64,000 nt of DNA from Pestalotiopsis fici W106-1 (lineage: Eukaryota > Ascomycota > Sordariomycetes > Amphisphaeriales > Sporocadaceae): contig NW_006917096.1 of assembly GCF_000516985.1 (NCBI RefSeq), positions 3,457,606 through 3,521,605 on the forward strand, in the 5' to 3' direction. The notes under the pieces were generated by a model. It searched no databases and was not told the origin of the DNA. It worked only from the letters and a program-made list of their open reading frames with translations. A program made the translations under genes and the position numbers. How positions within the stretch are numbered: position 1 is the stretch's first letter; the number at the start of each line of letters is the position of its first letter. Below are positions 12,391 to 23,789 of the stretch, piece after piece.

Positions 12391-12474
12391 AATATGATGC
12401 CCGATTCGCATAGTATGAAGCCCGTTTCGTATAATATCACACCTGACTCGCACAACGTGATGCCCGATTCGCAT
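12391..12474. repeat. Four tandem 21-bp repeats upstream of the NRPS
   Basis: Four head-to-tail units of 21 bases (12391-12411, 12412-12432, 12433-12453, 12454-12474). The first and last share TGATGCCCGATTCGCAT; the middle two are diverged. The array ends 118 bases before the NRPS start codon, so it sits in the promoter or 5' leader. Because the unit is a multiple of three, it also produces a spurious repeating frame on the minus strand. Confidence 0.8.
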
Positions 12475-12592
12475 CTGTAAAGTATCATATCAGTCCAGTC
12501 ACTTAAAATTCCCTTTTTTTCGCCTTCTCTATGGTGCGACACTACATTCAATAGCCACTTTTGGATCATAGCATTTTTAATACTTGGAAAAC

Positions 12593-15500
12593 ATGGCGAC
12601 ACAACAGACAGCAACTTGGGAAGGACATTACTTTGCTTTCAACGAAAAGCAATCCGATGTCCTAGGTCAGCTGTCCACTCGTTTGGGTGTGCAGGCATCC
12701 CTTTTGTCGGCACTTCGCATCTTGCACTATCGACTTACCGCTTCAGAAGCGGTATATTTGCCAGTCAAACAGCACAATGCAGACGGCACAGCATCTGAAT
12801 CCTTTCTCTCCAACGACATTGACGGGAACTCGAAGATAGCCGATGTTCTTGAACATGCCCAAAACGCCCTGGTGTCTGCGAAAGAGCGGGGACTGAAGCA
12901 GGATGGCCATGACATTCCCGTTACTACTAGTTTCTGCTTTGAGCACTGGGACGAGGACGAGGGTTACAGCGGTGATGCATCTCCCGAGACGTACGATGCC
13001 ATCACATTATGTCATCTCACCGGGTATAAGCTAACCAGTTGATAGTCCCATGGACGCCACCGGTTCTTGGCAATTCCGTGGCACGAGTGGATGCTGTATC
13101 GTTTACAGTCCATCACGACAAAGCCAGCGGGCCGTCGAGTCGCTAGCATTGGACTATGCTGATATACTGGACGCAGTTCTCTTTGACCAAGATAAGATGA
13201 TCTGCAAGGTATCGTTTCACGGCGTTGTTGATCGCCTGCAGCCCCTGGGAGCACTTCGAGCACCCAAGGCTGATCCCGTCCCCGAGAATCTGATTGCCGG
13301 TCTCCAGGACAGCGTTACTCGACACGGGACAGCAGCTGCACTTGTCGACAAGGAAGTTTCCCTGACATATGAAGAGCTCGATGACTTTTCATCTTTCTTG
13401 GCTGCCGACATTCTATCGCGGCGTGGGGAAGAGCATTCCTCGGATCGCTTCATGGCTCTATGCATTCGCCCGAGCGCATTAGCTATTGCGGCAATTGTTG
13501 CAATCCTCAAGACAGGATGTGCCTACGTTCCTCTTGACGTTCGACAGGCGTCCGAACGCACAGTTGGTCTTTTGGAAACAGCGGAAAATCCATGTGTTTT
13601 GGTAACCAAGGATTCTCCCCAATTCCTCCTCCAAGAAGGTTTTCCGGCCCCTGTACTCGACATTACATGCTCGCTGGAGAAATGGAGAACATCTGACCGA
13701 GCCCATCGTGCCCAATTTGTTGTGGCTTCCCCGAGCGTCAATGATATCGCATGTCTGCTGTTCACTTCGGGGACCACTGGCAGACCCAAGGCTGTGAGGA
13801 TCCAGCACAAGAACATCCTGTCACTAGCCACCAACGGTAGTATCCTCCCCATCTACCATGGCGACAATGTTTCCCAGATGACCAATCTGGCATGGGATGT
13901 TCACATGTCCGAGATCTGGGTAACTTTTATCCGAGGCGCTACATTGTACAGCTTCGATCAAGCCGAAGTGCTCGATCCCGTGGCACTGACAGAGCGTGTC
14001 CGTGATTGCAAGATCACAACGACCATTCTTCCGAATGCGCTGGTCCGCCACGTTCTTAACGAGAAGCCCGAGTTTTTCCAGCACATTCAGCACATACTCA
14101 TGGGCGGAGAGATGGCCAGATTCGAGCAGTTCAATAAGATCAGGGCACAAAATCCCAACATCAGTATGATCAACGCTTACGGTCCGACCGAGTGCTGTGT
14201 TGTGGTCACCGCGAATCACATTTTGCCTTCTCACGATATACCTACCGAGGGCAATATCCCAATAGGAGGCGCTCTCGACTCGATGCAGCTCATCATTCTG
14301 GATGACCAGGATCGCCTGGTGCCACCTGGAGTGGTTGGCAACATTTTTATCCGCGGCCAAGGCGTTGCAGATGGCTACCATAAATTAGATACCGCCAGTG
14401 ATGCAGCTTTTGTTCACAAGACACTTCTCGATATCTCTGATCACCCAATCAGATTATATAACTCGGTAGGTTGATATCTCATTCACGCTTCTCGTCACCA
14501 CCAACTAACAAGCTCAAAAGGGTGACAGAGGACGCTGGAACTGGGACGGACAGATTGAGTTCCTGGGACGCAGCAACGCCGACCAGATCAAAGTCCAAGG
14601 TCAACGCCTTGAGCTGCCTGATGTTGAGGCCAACATAACACGTGTTCTCGGAGTGCAAGACGTCGGAGTGGCGTATCACAAGCCCGCGGGCGGGCAAGAC
14701 GGCATTCTAACGGCGTACCTGGTTCCTGACCGAGACTCCGAGCAAGGCGCTGTCGAACTTACATCGGCAGCCCTTACCGTCGCCTCTGTTGATGAAGACC
14801 CGAGCATGTCCCGCGCACAGCTAGATGAGAAGTCTTGGAAATCCGTCCTGGATCTATTACAGTCAGCAATGCCTACTTACATGATACCCGAAGCATTCTA
14901 TCTAGTCCAGCGGGTCCCAGTGACCTTGAACGGAAAGGTGGATCGTAGAGCGTTGGCAAGCATGGCGAATGTTGATCAGCAGGCAAGAAAGAACTCCCAG
15001 GCCATCGTCCACGGTGCCGACACCGACGCTGAAGGCATCGTGTGCCAGCTGTTTGCGTCCATCCTCGGCGGCGGCGTTGCCATCTCTCCCGACACCAACT
15101 TTATGCAGCACGGCGGCAACAGTCTCATGACGACGAAGCTGCGTCATGCGCTACGTGCCCGCTTTGGCGTGACTATCCCAATTGGGAAGATTCTTGAAGC
15201 ACCGACGCCGCGAGAATTAGCCCGAAAGATCAGTCAGTCTCGTCCGGAAACCGAAAAGCCCTCAATACTCGGCCAGGGGTCGCTAGATGCAGGTGAAGCT
15301 TCCGAATTGTCCTTTGCCCAGCACCGAATGTGGTTCCTGGCCCAGCTACACCCCGAGGCTCGCTGGTATCATTGCGAGGTCATGCTCGTCACCAAGTCTC
15401 GATTGAACGAAGACATACTAGACCAGACCTTTGCCGACATCTTTTCCCGGCATGATATCTTGCGCACTGTATATTTCGAGGACAATGGCGTACCGAAAAG

Positions 15501-18500
15501 CAGAGTCACCAACCATACTGCTTCTCTGAGGAAAGTCGATGTCGAAGGCTCCTTTGAAGATGTGCGACAGGTCTGTCATGAGGACTTTATTGCACCTTAC
15601 GACTTCACGAGCTCTCCTCCCGTCAGAGCCCTCTTGGTTCGATGGGGCGACAGGCATGTTGTGATGGTTTCGATGCACCATATCGTACACGATGGTTACT
15701 CTCACAACATCTGGAACCAGGAGTTGATGCAGGTATACAACAGCCTCCACTCTGGCAAATCGTCGCCGCTGGCCCGGCCACTTGTCCAGTATCGAGACTA
15801 TGCCAAGTGGCAACACTCCAGTGAATACAAAAGCCTGGTTGACTCGCAGCTCGAATACTGGATCCCTCATCTTCAAGGAGCGCAGCCCGCGCGATTTGAA
15901 CCAGACTTTACTGAGCTCCCAGAGGGTGCCGATCTCGGTGAGGCTGGCAGCATTGTTCTGCACTGCGGTCAAGAACGCAGAGCCAAGCTGGATGCCGTGA
16001 AGAAATCACTGGGGTCAACGTGGTTTATGTTGCTGTTTGCGGCTTTCAGAGCTGTTCAATTCGAGGTGACGGGGCAGGAAGATGGCATGATTGGCTTCCC
16101 CATTGCCAATCGCCACAAGCCCGAGCTGGTTTCCCTACTGGGATTCTTTGTGAACACGCAGATCCTTCGCCTCAAATGCGCAGTCGGCACCCCATTTTCC
16201 GAGCTCGTGCGACAGGCACGAGATCTCTCGATCAAGGCCTTTGATAACCAAGACGTTTCATTCGATACGCTGGTCAGCATGCTGCGGCCCAACCGCAGCC
16301 CCACGCAGAACCCATTGACTGAAATCATGTTTGCTTATCAAACCATTGAAGAGGGCAAAATCATGATGGGAGACACGGTTGCCGAAAATGGATTCCTCAG
16401 AGCAAAGCTATCGCGATTCGATCTTGAAGTTCAGTGGTATGAGGAGCCCGATGACCTCCGCCTCGAGCTTGTCTACCGAGCCAATGTCTTCAAGTCTTCC
16501 ACTTTTGAAACAATTGGACAAAAGATGTTCGAGTTCCTTGATGCCATAATCATCAATCCCAATCTAGAGCTGGCCACTTCGCGCCCAGAGGTAAGTGAGA
16601 TCCATTAATAAAAGAAGTTCACGCTAACATTTCGCAAGAATTTGCTGGCGAGTCGCCAATCACCAGCCAAAGCATACTGGGATCGTACCCTCGATGGATT
16701 CAATAGCATCAAACTGGCTTTGAGCTCCACACGCCCTGAGAAGCTTGACACAAAGGCACAGAGCTTCGACCTCGAGCTGCCAAGCAGCATTACTCACACG
16801 GTTGAGACTGTTGCTGAAGCACTCGGTATCTCAACGGCAGCTTTGTACACTACTGCATACCTCTTGACAATGGGAATCTACTCGGACCAAGACGATCTTA
16901 TCATTGGCATCCCAAACCTCGGACAAGATCAAGACTCGACAGTCTCTAAAGTACTTCCCTTACGAGTCTTCTTTGGGTGGAACGACTCGCAGCTGAGTCT
17001 CGTCCAAAAGGTCCACGACAGCATTGCTGGCGCTATTGAGCATAGCCAGATTTCCTTCCAAGGCTTGTGCGAAGCGGCTGAGGCTGAGGGGGCCTCAAAT
17101 CGACATGCTCTATTTCAACACGTCTTCAGCCATGACGGTGACACCCATGAGAAGACTTCAGAGTTTCTGCGCAGCAATTGCGCGAACGCCTGTCACGCAT
17201 TCGATCTTGCTGCCTCTATCAAACGACAAGACAGCCAGGCATACATAAGCTTTGCGTACCAAGCGTCCTTGTTCTCTGAAGATGCAATCGTTGGAATGAC
17301 GAGCACTTATGCTCGAGTCTTGAGCCAACTAGTTGATCAGACACGCTTCGACAAGGAACTATGTAGCCTGGTGCTGTCTGACGGTGATCCTGGTATTCGC
17401 TCCGATTCAAGTGCGGAGTCTCTTATCGAGCTATTCGAGTTCTTTGCCAAGTCACGTAGCTCAACTACTGCCGTCGTCTGCGGTGATGAGTCTCTGACAT
17501 TTGAGCAGCTCGATAGACGAGCGACCCGCCTGGCCAGCTATATGAAGGCCAATGGCTTGGGCAAAGGACATTTCATGGCCCTGATGGTGTCACCGACGCT
17601 TGACATGATTGTCTGCATTTTGGCAGCTTGGAAGGTCGGTGCGGCCTATATCCCCGTCTCGCCGAAATGGCCCGGCTTGCGGGTAAAGCATATTCTCAAG
17701 GATTCATCGGCGACGCACTTTGTCACCACGCGAGAGCATGCTGCAGGAAAGCTCGAAGATGAAATCCCAGCTGTTAGCATGGTCTATCTCGATGATCCCA
17801 ATTTTGAAGTTTTGCTAGAGGCCGCGCCATCTGACTTTTCGACGACATTTGTGTCCAGTGACTCCATCTCTCATTGTTTCTACACTTCGGGGACCACTGG
17901 CGTGCCCAAGGGCGTGTTGCTTCGGCACCGTGGAGTGCTGAATCTTCGGCGAGATCTGCAGCCACGTTACTTTGGAGGCTCAGATATGATCCAGAAAGTG
18001 ACAATGATGTCGGACTTTGTTTTCGACTTTTCTATGGAGCAATTCGCGCTCGCATTTCTCTCGGGTAACACCCTCGTCATGTTGCCTGATGGCCCGACAG
18101 GAGACGACAAATTTTACAAATACTTGAGTGGCCAGAAGATCACTTACATGAGCGGAACTCCATCAGTCCTTTCTCGACTCGACCTTTCCAAACTTAGCGA
18201 CTTGCGCATGATGACAGTTTCTGGAGAAATGTTTCTTCCAAACCATTTCGAACGCATCAGGACAGGATTTCACGGCCCCATCAACAACTCATCAGCACCA
18301 ACGGAGTGTTCCATCTACAACCTACTTCATCGGTTTGAGGCTGACGATCCTTTCATCAACTGTCTTGGGCGTCCAATTGCTAACCACCAGGTCTATCTGC
18401 TGAGCGAGGCACTACAGCCGGTGCCCCAAGGTGCTCCTGGAGAGCTTTTCATTGCTGGACCTGGCGTTAGTGCTGGCTATCTCAACCTGCCGGAACAGAC

Positions 18501-21246
18501 CGAGAAGAAGTTCTTGCCGAATCCATTTGTCCAAGCACAAGAGTCGCCAATGTATGCAACCATGTATCGGACAGGCGACAAGATGCGCCAGCTAGCGGAT
18601 GGCAGAATCCAGCCCATGGGTCGTCGGGATGATCAAGTCAAGCTCCGCGGCATCCGAATTGAGCTGAGTGAGATTCAACAAGTCATGGCCACGTGCCCTG
18701 ACATTGTCGAATGCGCAGTAGTGCCCAAATTCAAGGGTGAGGACAAGACTGGAAACGTTGATTTCCTCGTCGGATACTATACTACAAGCTCGGAGAGCCT
18801 CAGCGAGGGCGACATCAAAACATTTCTCGAGAAGCGCTTGCCTCCGGCGTACGTTCCAAGCCGTGTCGTTCTAGTCCCTGGGCGCCTGCCAACCACCATT
18901 CAGGGGAAGCTGGATCTTCGCCGCTTACCCGAAGTTGAGAAATTGTCCGAGGAGGTGCCCCGAGAAGCTGCACGCAACGCAACCGAGGCTGAGCTCTGCC
19001 GCATATGGGGCGCGTTGCTCGGTAATGAGGTAGGTATCCACGACAATTTCTTCGACGCTGGAGGAGACAGCATCATGTCGATCCAACTCATTCACGATAT
19101 GAGTCGTGCTGGGATCCACGTTACAGTCAAAGATCTCTTTGCCCACCCCACCGTGGCCCGTATTGCAGAATTCGCCGCCAAAAAGTCAACCAGAAAGGTG
19201 AAAAAGATCGAGGCTGAACAAGGCCTGCTCACTGGGGCATTGCCGCTGAGCCCCGTTCAGCAATGGTTTTTCAACAAGCAGTTCACTAAGCAGGACCACT
19301 TTAACCAAAGTTTCATCATTCACACTCCACGCCTGGAGGGCGAGACGCTCAACAAAGCCTGGATCGCGCTTCAGGAACGCCATGACGCCCTGAGGCTCTC
19401 GTTTGAATTTGGGAACGGCACGATAACCCAGAAGTATCAACAAGAATCAGCAAACCCAAATTTACTGGTGTTCGAGGACAATGACTCGAAACTAGCGGCT
19501 AAACTTGACAGGCTGCAGTGTTCGCTGAGTCTCGCAGATGGGCGCGTTGCAGTGATGGCATACATTGCATCTACAAACTCGGAAACTGATACTGTATGGA
19601 TGGCTCTACACCATCTCGTCACTGATGTGGTGAGCTGGCGTATCATGACTCGGGACTTGCAGAGTCTATACAATGGAAAGAGTCTTTCGGCCAAGTCAAG
19701 CAGTCTTCGACAGTGGAACACGGCACTTCAGCAGTATTCTCCGACCATGGCAGAAGAAGCGTACTGGCGAGAGGTGCACGAGATTTGCCAGCAGGAAGTG
19801 CTTGATGCTGAAAACAATGAGCTGAGTGGTGCCTCCATCCAGCTCTCGGAGGTGAATACCAAGCTTCTGTCGCGTTCCGGTCCCAGAGTGCTCGGCAGCA
19901 GCACCTTGGCAATCCTCCTCACGAGCGTCAGCCGTGCTCTCACTTCATGGCACGGGTCTAATCTGCCCGTCACCCTCGAAGGTATCGGTCGTCAGGATCT
20001 CTCGTCCACCTTGGACGTAAACAATACGGTTGGGTGGTTTACGACCATGTACCCATTTGTGGCGCCGACCACTGAAGACCTTGCTTCGCACGTGTCGGTA
20101 GTCACTAGAGCCATCAAAGATGTGCCTCGCAAAGGTTTCGGTTACGGAATCTTGCACGGATACGACAATATCCCGGGCGTCACTTTCAACTACCTTGGCC
20201 AAGTCGAGAACCACGCCGTGGCTGGGAATGCATGGCGGCTGGGAGCGACTTCGGGCTCGCAATGGGGAAGGAACTTTGCTGAAGAAGACAGCCACTTGGT
20301 GGCCGGTTCCCTGACTTTGACCGCCAGGATCGAGAACCGGGTCTTGCATTTCGATATTGCCGGCTTTGTCGGTGATGAGCGTGCCCAATTTTTGCAGCAA
20401 GCTATCTCGTATGCTCTTGATGAGATCGTGGATCTTATCCTGGAGAAGGTTACTGCATTGGACAATGGAGTCCAGGTATTGACAGAGGAAAATGACATGG
20501 TTGAGGAAGAGAAAGCCGGGGAGCCAACTGCGGCCGACAAATTCATTCCTTTCTTCCACTTTGACGAAGCCCCACGCCAAGGGCCAACGGTCTTCTTGCT
20601 GCCGCCCGGCGATGGCGGTGCCGAGTCCTACTTCAACAACATCGTCGCACAACTTGACGAGCCAAGACTCGTGACATTCAACAACTATCCCCTAGCACAC
20701 CCAGAGGCAGCCGCCGAGGAGACTTTTGAGACGCTGGCGCAACGCTACATAGGCTGGCTGCGTGAGATTCAACCTCAAGGGCCTTACCACCTCTTCGGCT
20801 GGTGCTTTGGGGGCGTTCTAGCCTTTGAAATCTGTCGCCAGCTGACCGAGGCCGGTGAGACAGTCGCTTCGCTCTCTCTGGTGAATTCATTCCTCAATCT
20901 TCAGCACAACGCTCGTGCAAGCGGTCTGGACGAGGAGAGCACCATCAGCAAGCTAGGCATGCATCCCATCAACTGGAGGTATCAGCCGGCGCCCATGGAT
21001 CCTCAAATTCTGCAGGATCGTTTGGGACACGTCAATTTGTTCAAGGCCGGTGCGTTCCATGACCCAGATCGAGAGCACTTGGGCATCCACGATCTTTACA
21101 AGGACATTCCGCTGAATGGTCTGGATGCTTTCTTGCCTCCATCGAAGATTGACAAGGTCGTCATGGATGGTAAGACACATTACAGTTGGATCAAGGACAA
21201 GAAAACCGTTGGGACCATCGTAGACATTATTCGGAGCTGTTTGTAA
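12593..21246 (+). CDS. Bimodular nonribosomal peptide synthetase, (C*)-A-T-C-A-T-E-TE
   Basis: Proposed exons are 12593-12990, 13046-14465, 14521-16590 and 16639-21246 (about 2831 residues). Introns 2 and 3 (55 and 48 bp) are secure; intron 1 is uncertain (see findings). Order: a short N-terminal piece resembling the end of a condensation domain (about 1-200); A1 (FTSGTTGRPKAV near 370, NAYGPTE near 508, NGKVDR); T1 (HGGNS, Ser about 807); C1 with HHIVHDG near 992; A2 (FYTSGTTG near 1711, SAPTECS, YRTGD, GKLDLR); T2 (AGGDS, Ser about 2107); an epimerization domain (PLSPVQQWFF, HHLVTDVVSW, EGIGRQ...VGWFT, NYLGQ); and a terminal thioesterase with GWCFGG. It would activate two residues, join them, epimerize the second and release the product. 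Tentative eyeballed pocket codes are DVSILGAVVK (A1) and DFESTSSIYK (A2); no substrate is inferred. The gene is divergent from the rhodopsin-fold gene and has a purine-rich 3' flank. Confidence 0.92.
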
Positions 21247-23789
21247 GAGGGGGTGAAGGAAAAAGGAAAGGGGGAGAGAGGAAGAGAGAAGCAGAGAAAA
21301 TCGGGAACGCGAGAGAAAGTGGAAGGTTGTTTTGATTATGCGCTTCTTCTTAGAACACAGAAGGGAGAGTAAAGTGAGAGGCGTCAGATGGAGTAGTCTA
21401 CAGGATAACGGAGATGGGCTAGATTCTTATATACAATTGTAATAATAAATAATAATGAAACATGAAAGACAGTTCAAGGTTCAAAATGCCCATACGTATC
21501 AAATGGTGGAAGTAATCATGATGTGTTTCATAAAGTTAGTTCGACCTTGTGCATTGGTGATGCAAAGCAGCCCCGCCTGAGCTTTTCCACCGCCACACTT
21601 GTGGCTCACCCAAGGTCCTGGACCGTTCTTTCCGACACCTCACAAAGCCCCAGGCCTTGGGCGGATTCTACCCACTGTCAGTCCCTCGGATCCCCAACTC
21701 AGCGACCAACCTCCCGCCGAACCTTCCCATTGTCACCTTGCCGCCGGTGCCATCGGCAGTCACTTTGTATTGCAACGAGATAAGCCTGCACCTGAATCAT
21801 GATGGCGATTGCAGCGATGCCATCTAGGCAGAAAATCCTTCTTCTTCTCGGGTTATCAGGCCCTAGCTGAGGATGATCCTCAACCAGCAAGAATAATGCA
21901 AACTGTCCCGTAAGGCCGACCACAAATCGCCGCAACAATGAACCACCACCGACACCTCAACCGTGCTCGGGCACATCTACCTCCGTCGACTTGTATCCAG
22001 AGTACTGTCTTCGAAAGCGAGCCTCGCCACCACGGCTGAGGATATTTCGACGTCGCGCTTGTAAACCTGTCCTGTTTGTGGATTTGACCGACATTCAGCA
22101 CTGCAACCCACCCCTTTACGCAGAATATGCCAGGACAGCCAGGTGCAGTCAATAGCAAGTCCATCTATACTCGATCATGATACATCGTATCCTATCGACC
22201 GCTTGACCCCCCGATTCAGCAAGACGGGGTAACATGTTGCGATTGCCATGCTGTTTGGCCTGAAAGAACGTCAATCAAACACGGCCTATCCTCCTGTCCA
22301 TTAGTTGCACTCGGCCAACTCCTGTATTTGCTTCCCCAAGCAAAGTACAGTAGCATGCTACGTGCAACTCATCAGTATTATCTTTTCCGGCGCCGCAATA
22401 CACGGCTTATTTACGTCGTCTCATATGCAAGGGATTTACTGGCGGCTTGCGCAATAGGGCTCGGATCTCACCTGCCTGCCTACCATCGCTCTACTGTTGA
22501 TATGAGCAAGCAGAACCACTTGTGAATATGTCAGGTCTTGTGGGGTATAGACACTCTAACCACCCTTACCAACCACTCGTCTTGCTTAGATCAACCCATC
22601 GACTACTGGGATGTTGCGATATGCGCATACATAAGCTGTTTGCAGTATTTCGGCTGCTATCTTCATGGGCAACGCTAGTTGTTGTTTTTCTGCGCAAAAC
22701 TACGCTGTTGGGTATGTGGAAACAAAGACAGCAATTGTGCCTGCTAGGGTGGCCCTGTTGTCTTTGATCTCAAGGCACATCCATTACTCTTGGACTACGA
22801 TATATGGCTGTCACTCTTCATTGATCGATCATGCTGGGAGATGTAAACGTGTTTCGGGGAGGCTGCGCAGACTGCCAAAGACTGGTCATCCATCAAGGTG
22901 GATTGTCTATTTGCATTGATTTCGGGAAACGTGGAGGGGTAATAACTCCACGCAATCCTGTTCCGGGTGCAGTGGGACTTTGAGCTTCTAGCAGCTCTCG
23001 CGGTCTAGTAGTTCGAAAATTGCGGGTGAGCAGGCATTGGGGATTGGTGGTGCTGGAGGATAGGCCAGGTTGCATAAAAGCGCCTCGTAGATAGCTTCTT
23101 TGTGCTTCTGCTTGACTCGTCATCGTCACTATGCCTTGTCGAGGCTGAGGAGACTATGGATCTGCTTGGGGGTGCCCTTAGGCCTATTTGTCCCGTCTAC
23201 AAATACCGGAGGCTTCCCTGGATCAAGAGGCTCGAGTACTGCTCTTGCATATTGATGAGCAGACTCTGAGCTGTATACTTGCGTCAAAAAGGGTTCCCGA
23301 AATTACGACCGCAAACCGATCCTTTTTTTCTCTGGAATTCTGCTCAGAGAGGGAAGAAGCAACAAGCTCTAATCGCTCGGCCGCCACGCCGAGTCCTGAG
23401 CCATCCTTCAGGCTGGTTTCTGCTCTACTCGTTCTGTGTGGAGCTAGCGGGAGTGGCCCACAGACCACCGACCGCGCCCGCGCCTGAGCCTGGGCAATTC
23501 AGCAACCAAAAAATCACACGAGTCACCTGCGTTGCGACAGCTCCCGTTACTGCTCCTCGACCACCAAATCTACAGACGAACAGCTGTTGAGACGGATTAT
23601 CTGCTATCTGCTACGGGCCCAGCATCATCGACTTCAGGCAACAATAGGCATTCAGACGCCGCTCGTTGGGACATCAATTTCCGGCAGCTGCAGGCATGGG
23701 AGCCGCACCCATGTCGCTCGGCTAAGTTTCCGTCTTTGCTCGCTGGCACTAAAAATCCGCTGCACTGCAACGAGTGAGCTCTCTCCAAT
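21247..23789. other. Intergenic region, NRPS / Ctk1-like kinase
   Basis: 2.5 kb without a supportable gene. It starts with a purine-rich tract (about 21248-21330) after the NRPS stop. The last few hundred bases are probably the kinase promoter and 5' leader. Small frames on both strands show no domain or splice pattern. Confidence 0.5.

Noticed and set aside
12258..12614. Minus-strand frame with repeating CESG-type heptads
   Set aside because: The repeat is a by-product of the 21-bp DNA minisatellite upstream of the NRPS. There is no domain or splice support and it overlaps the NRPS start.
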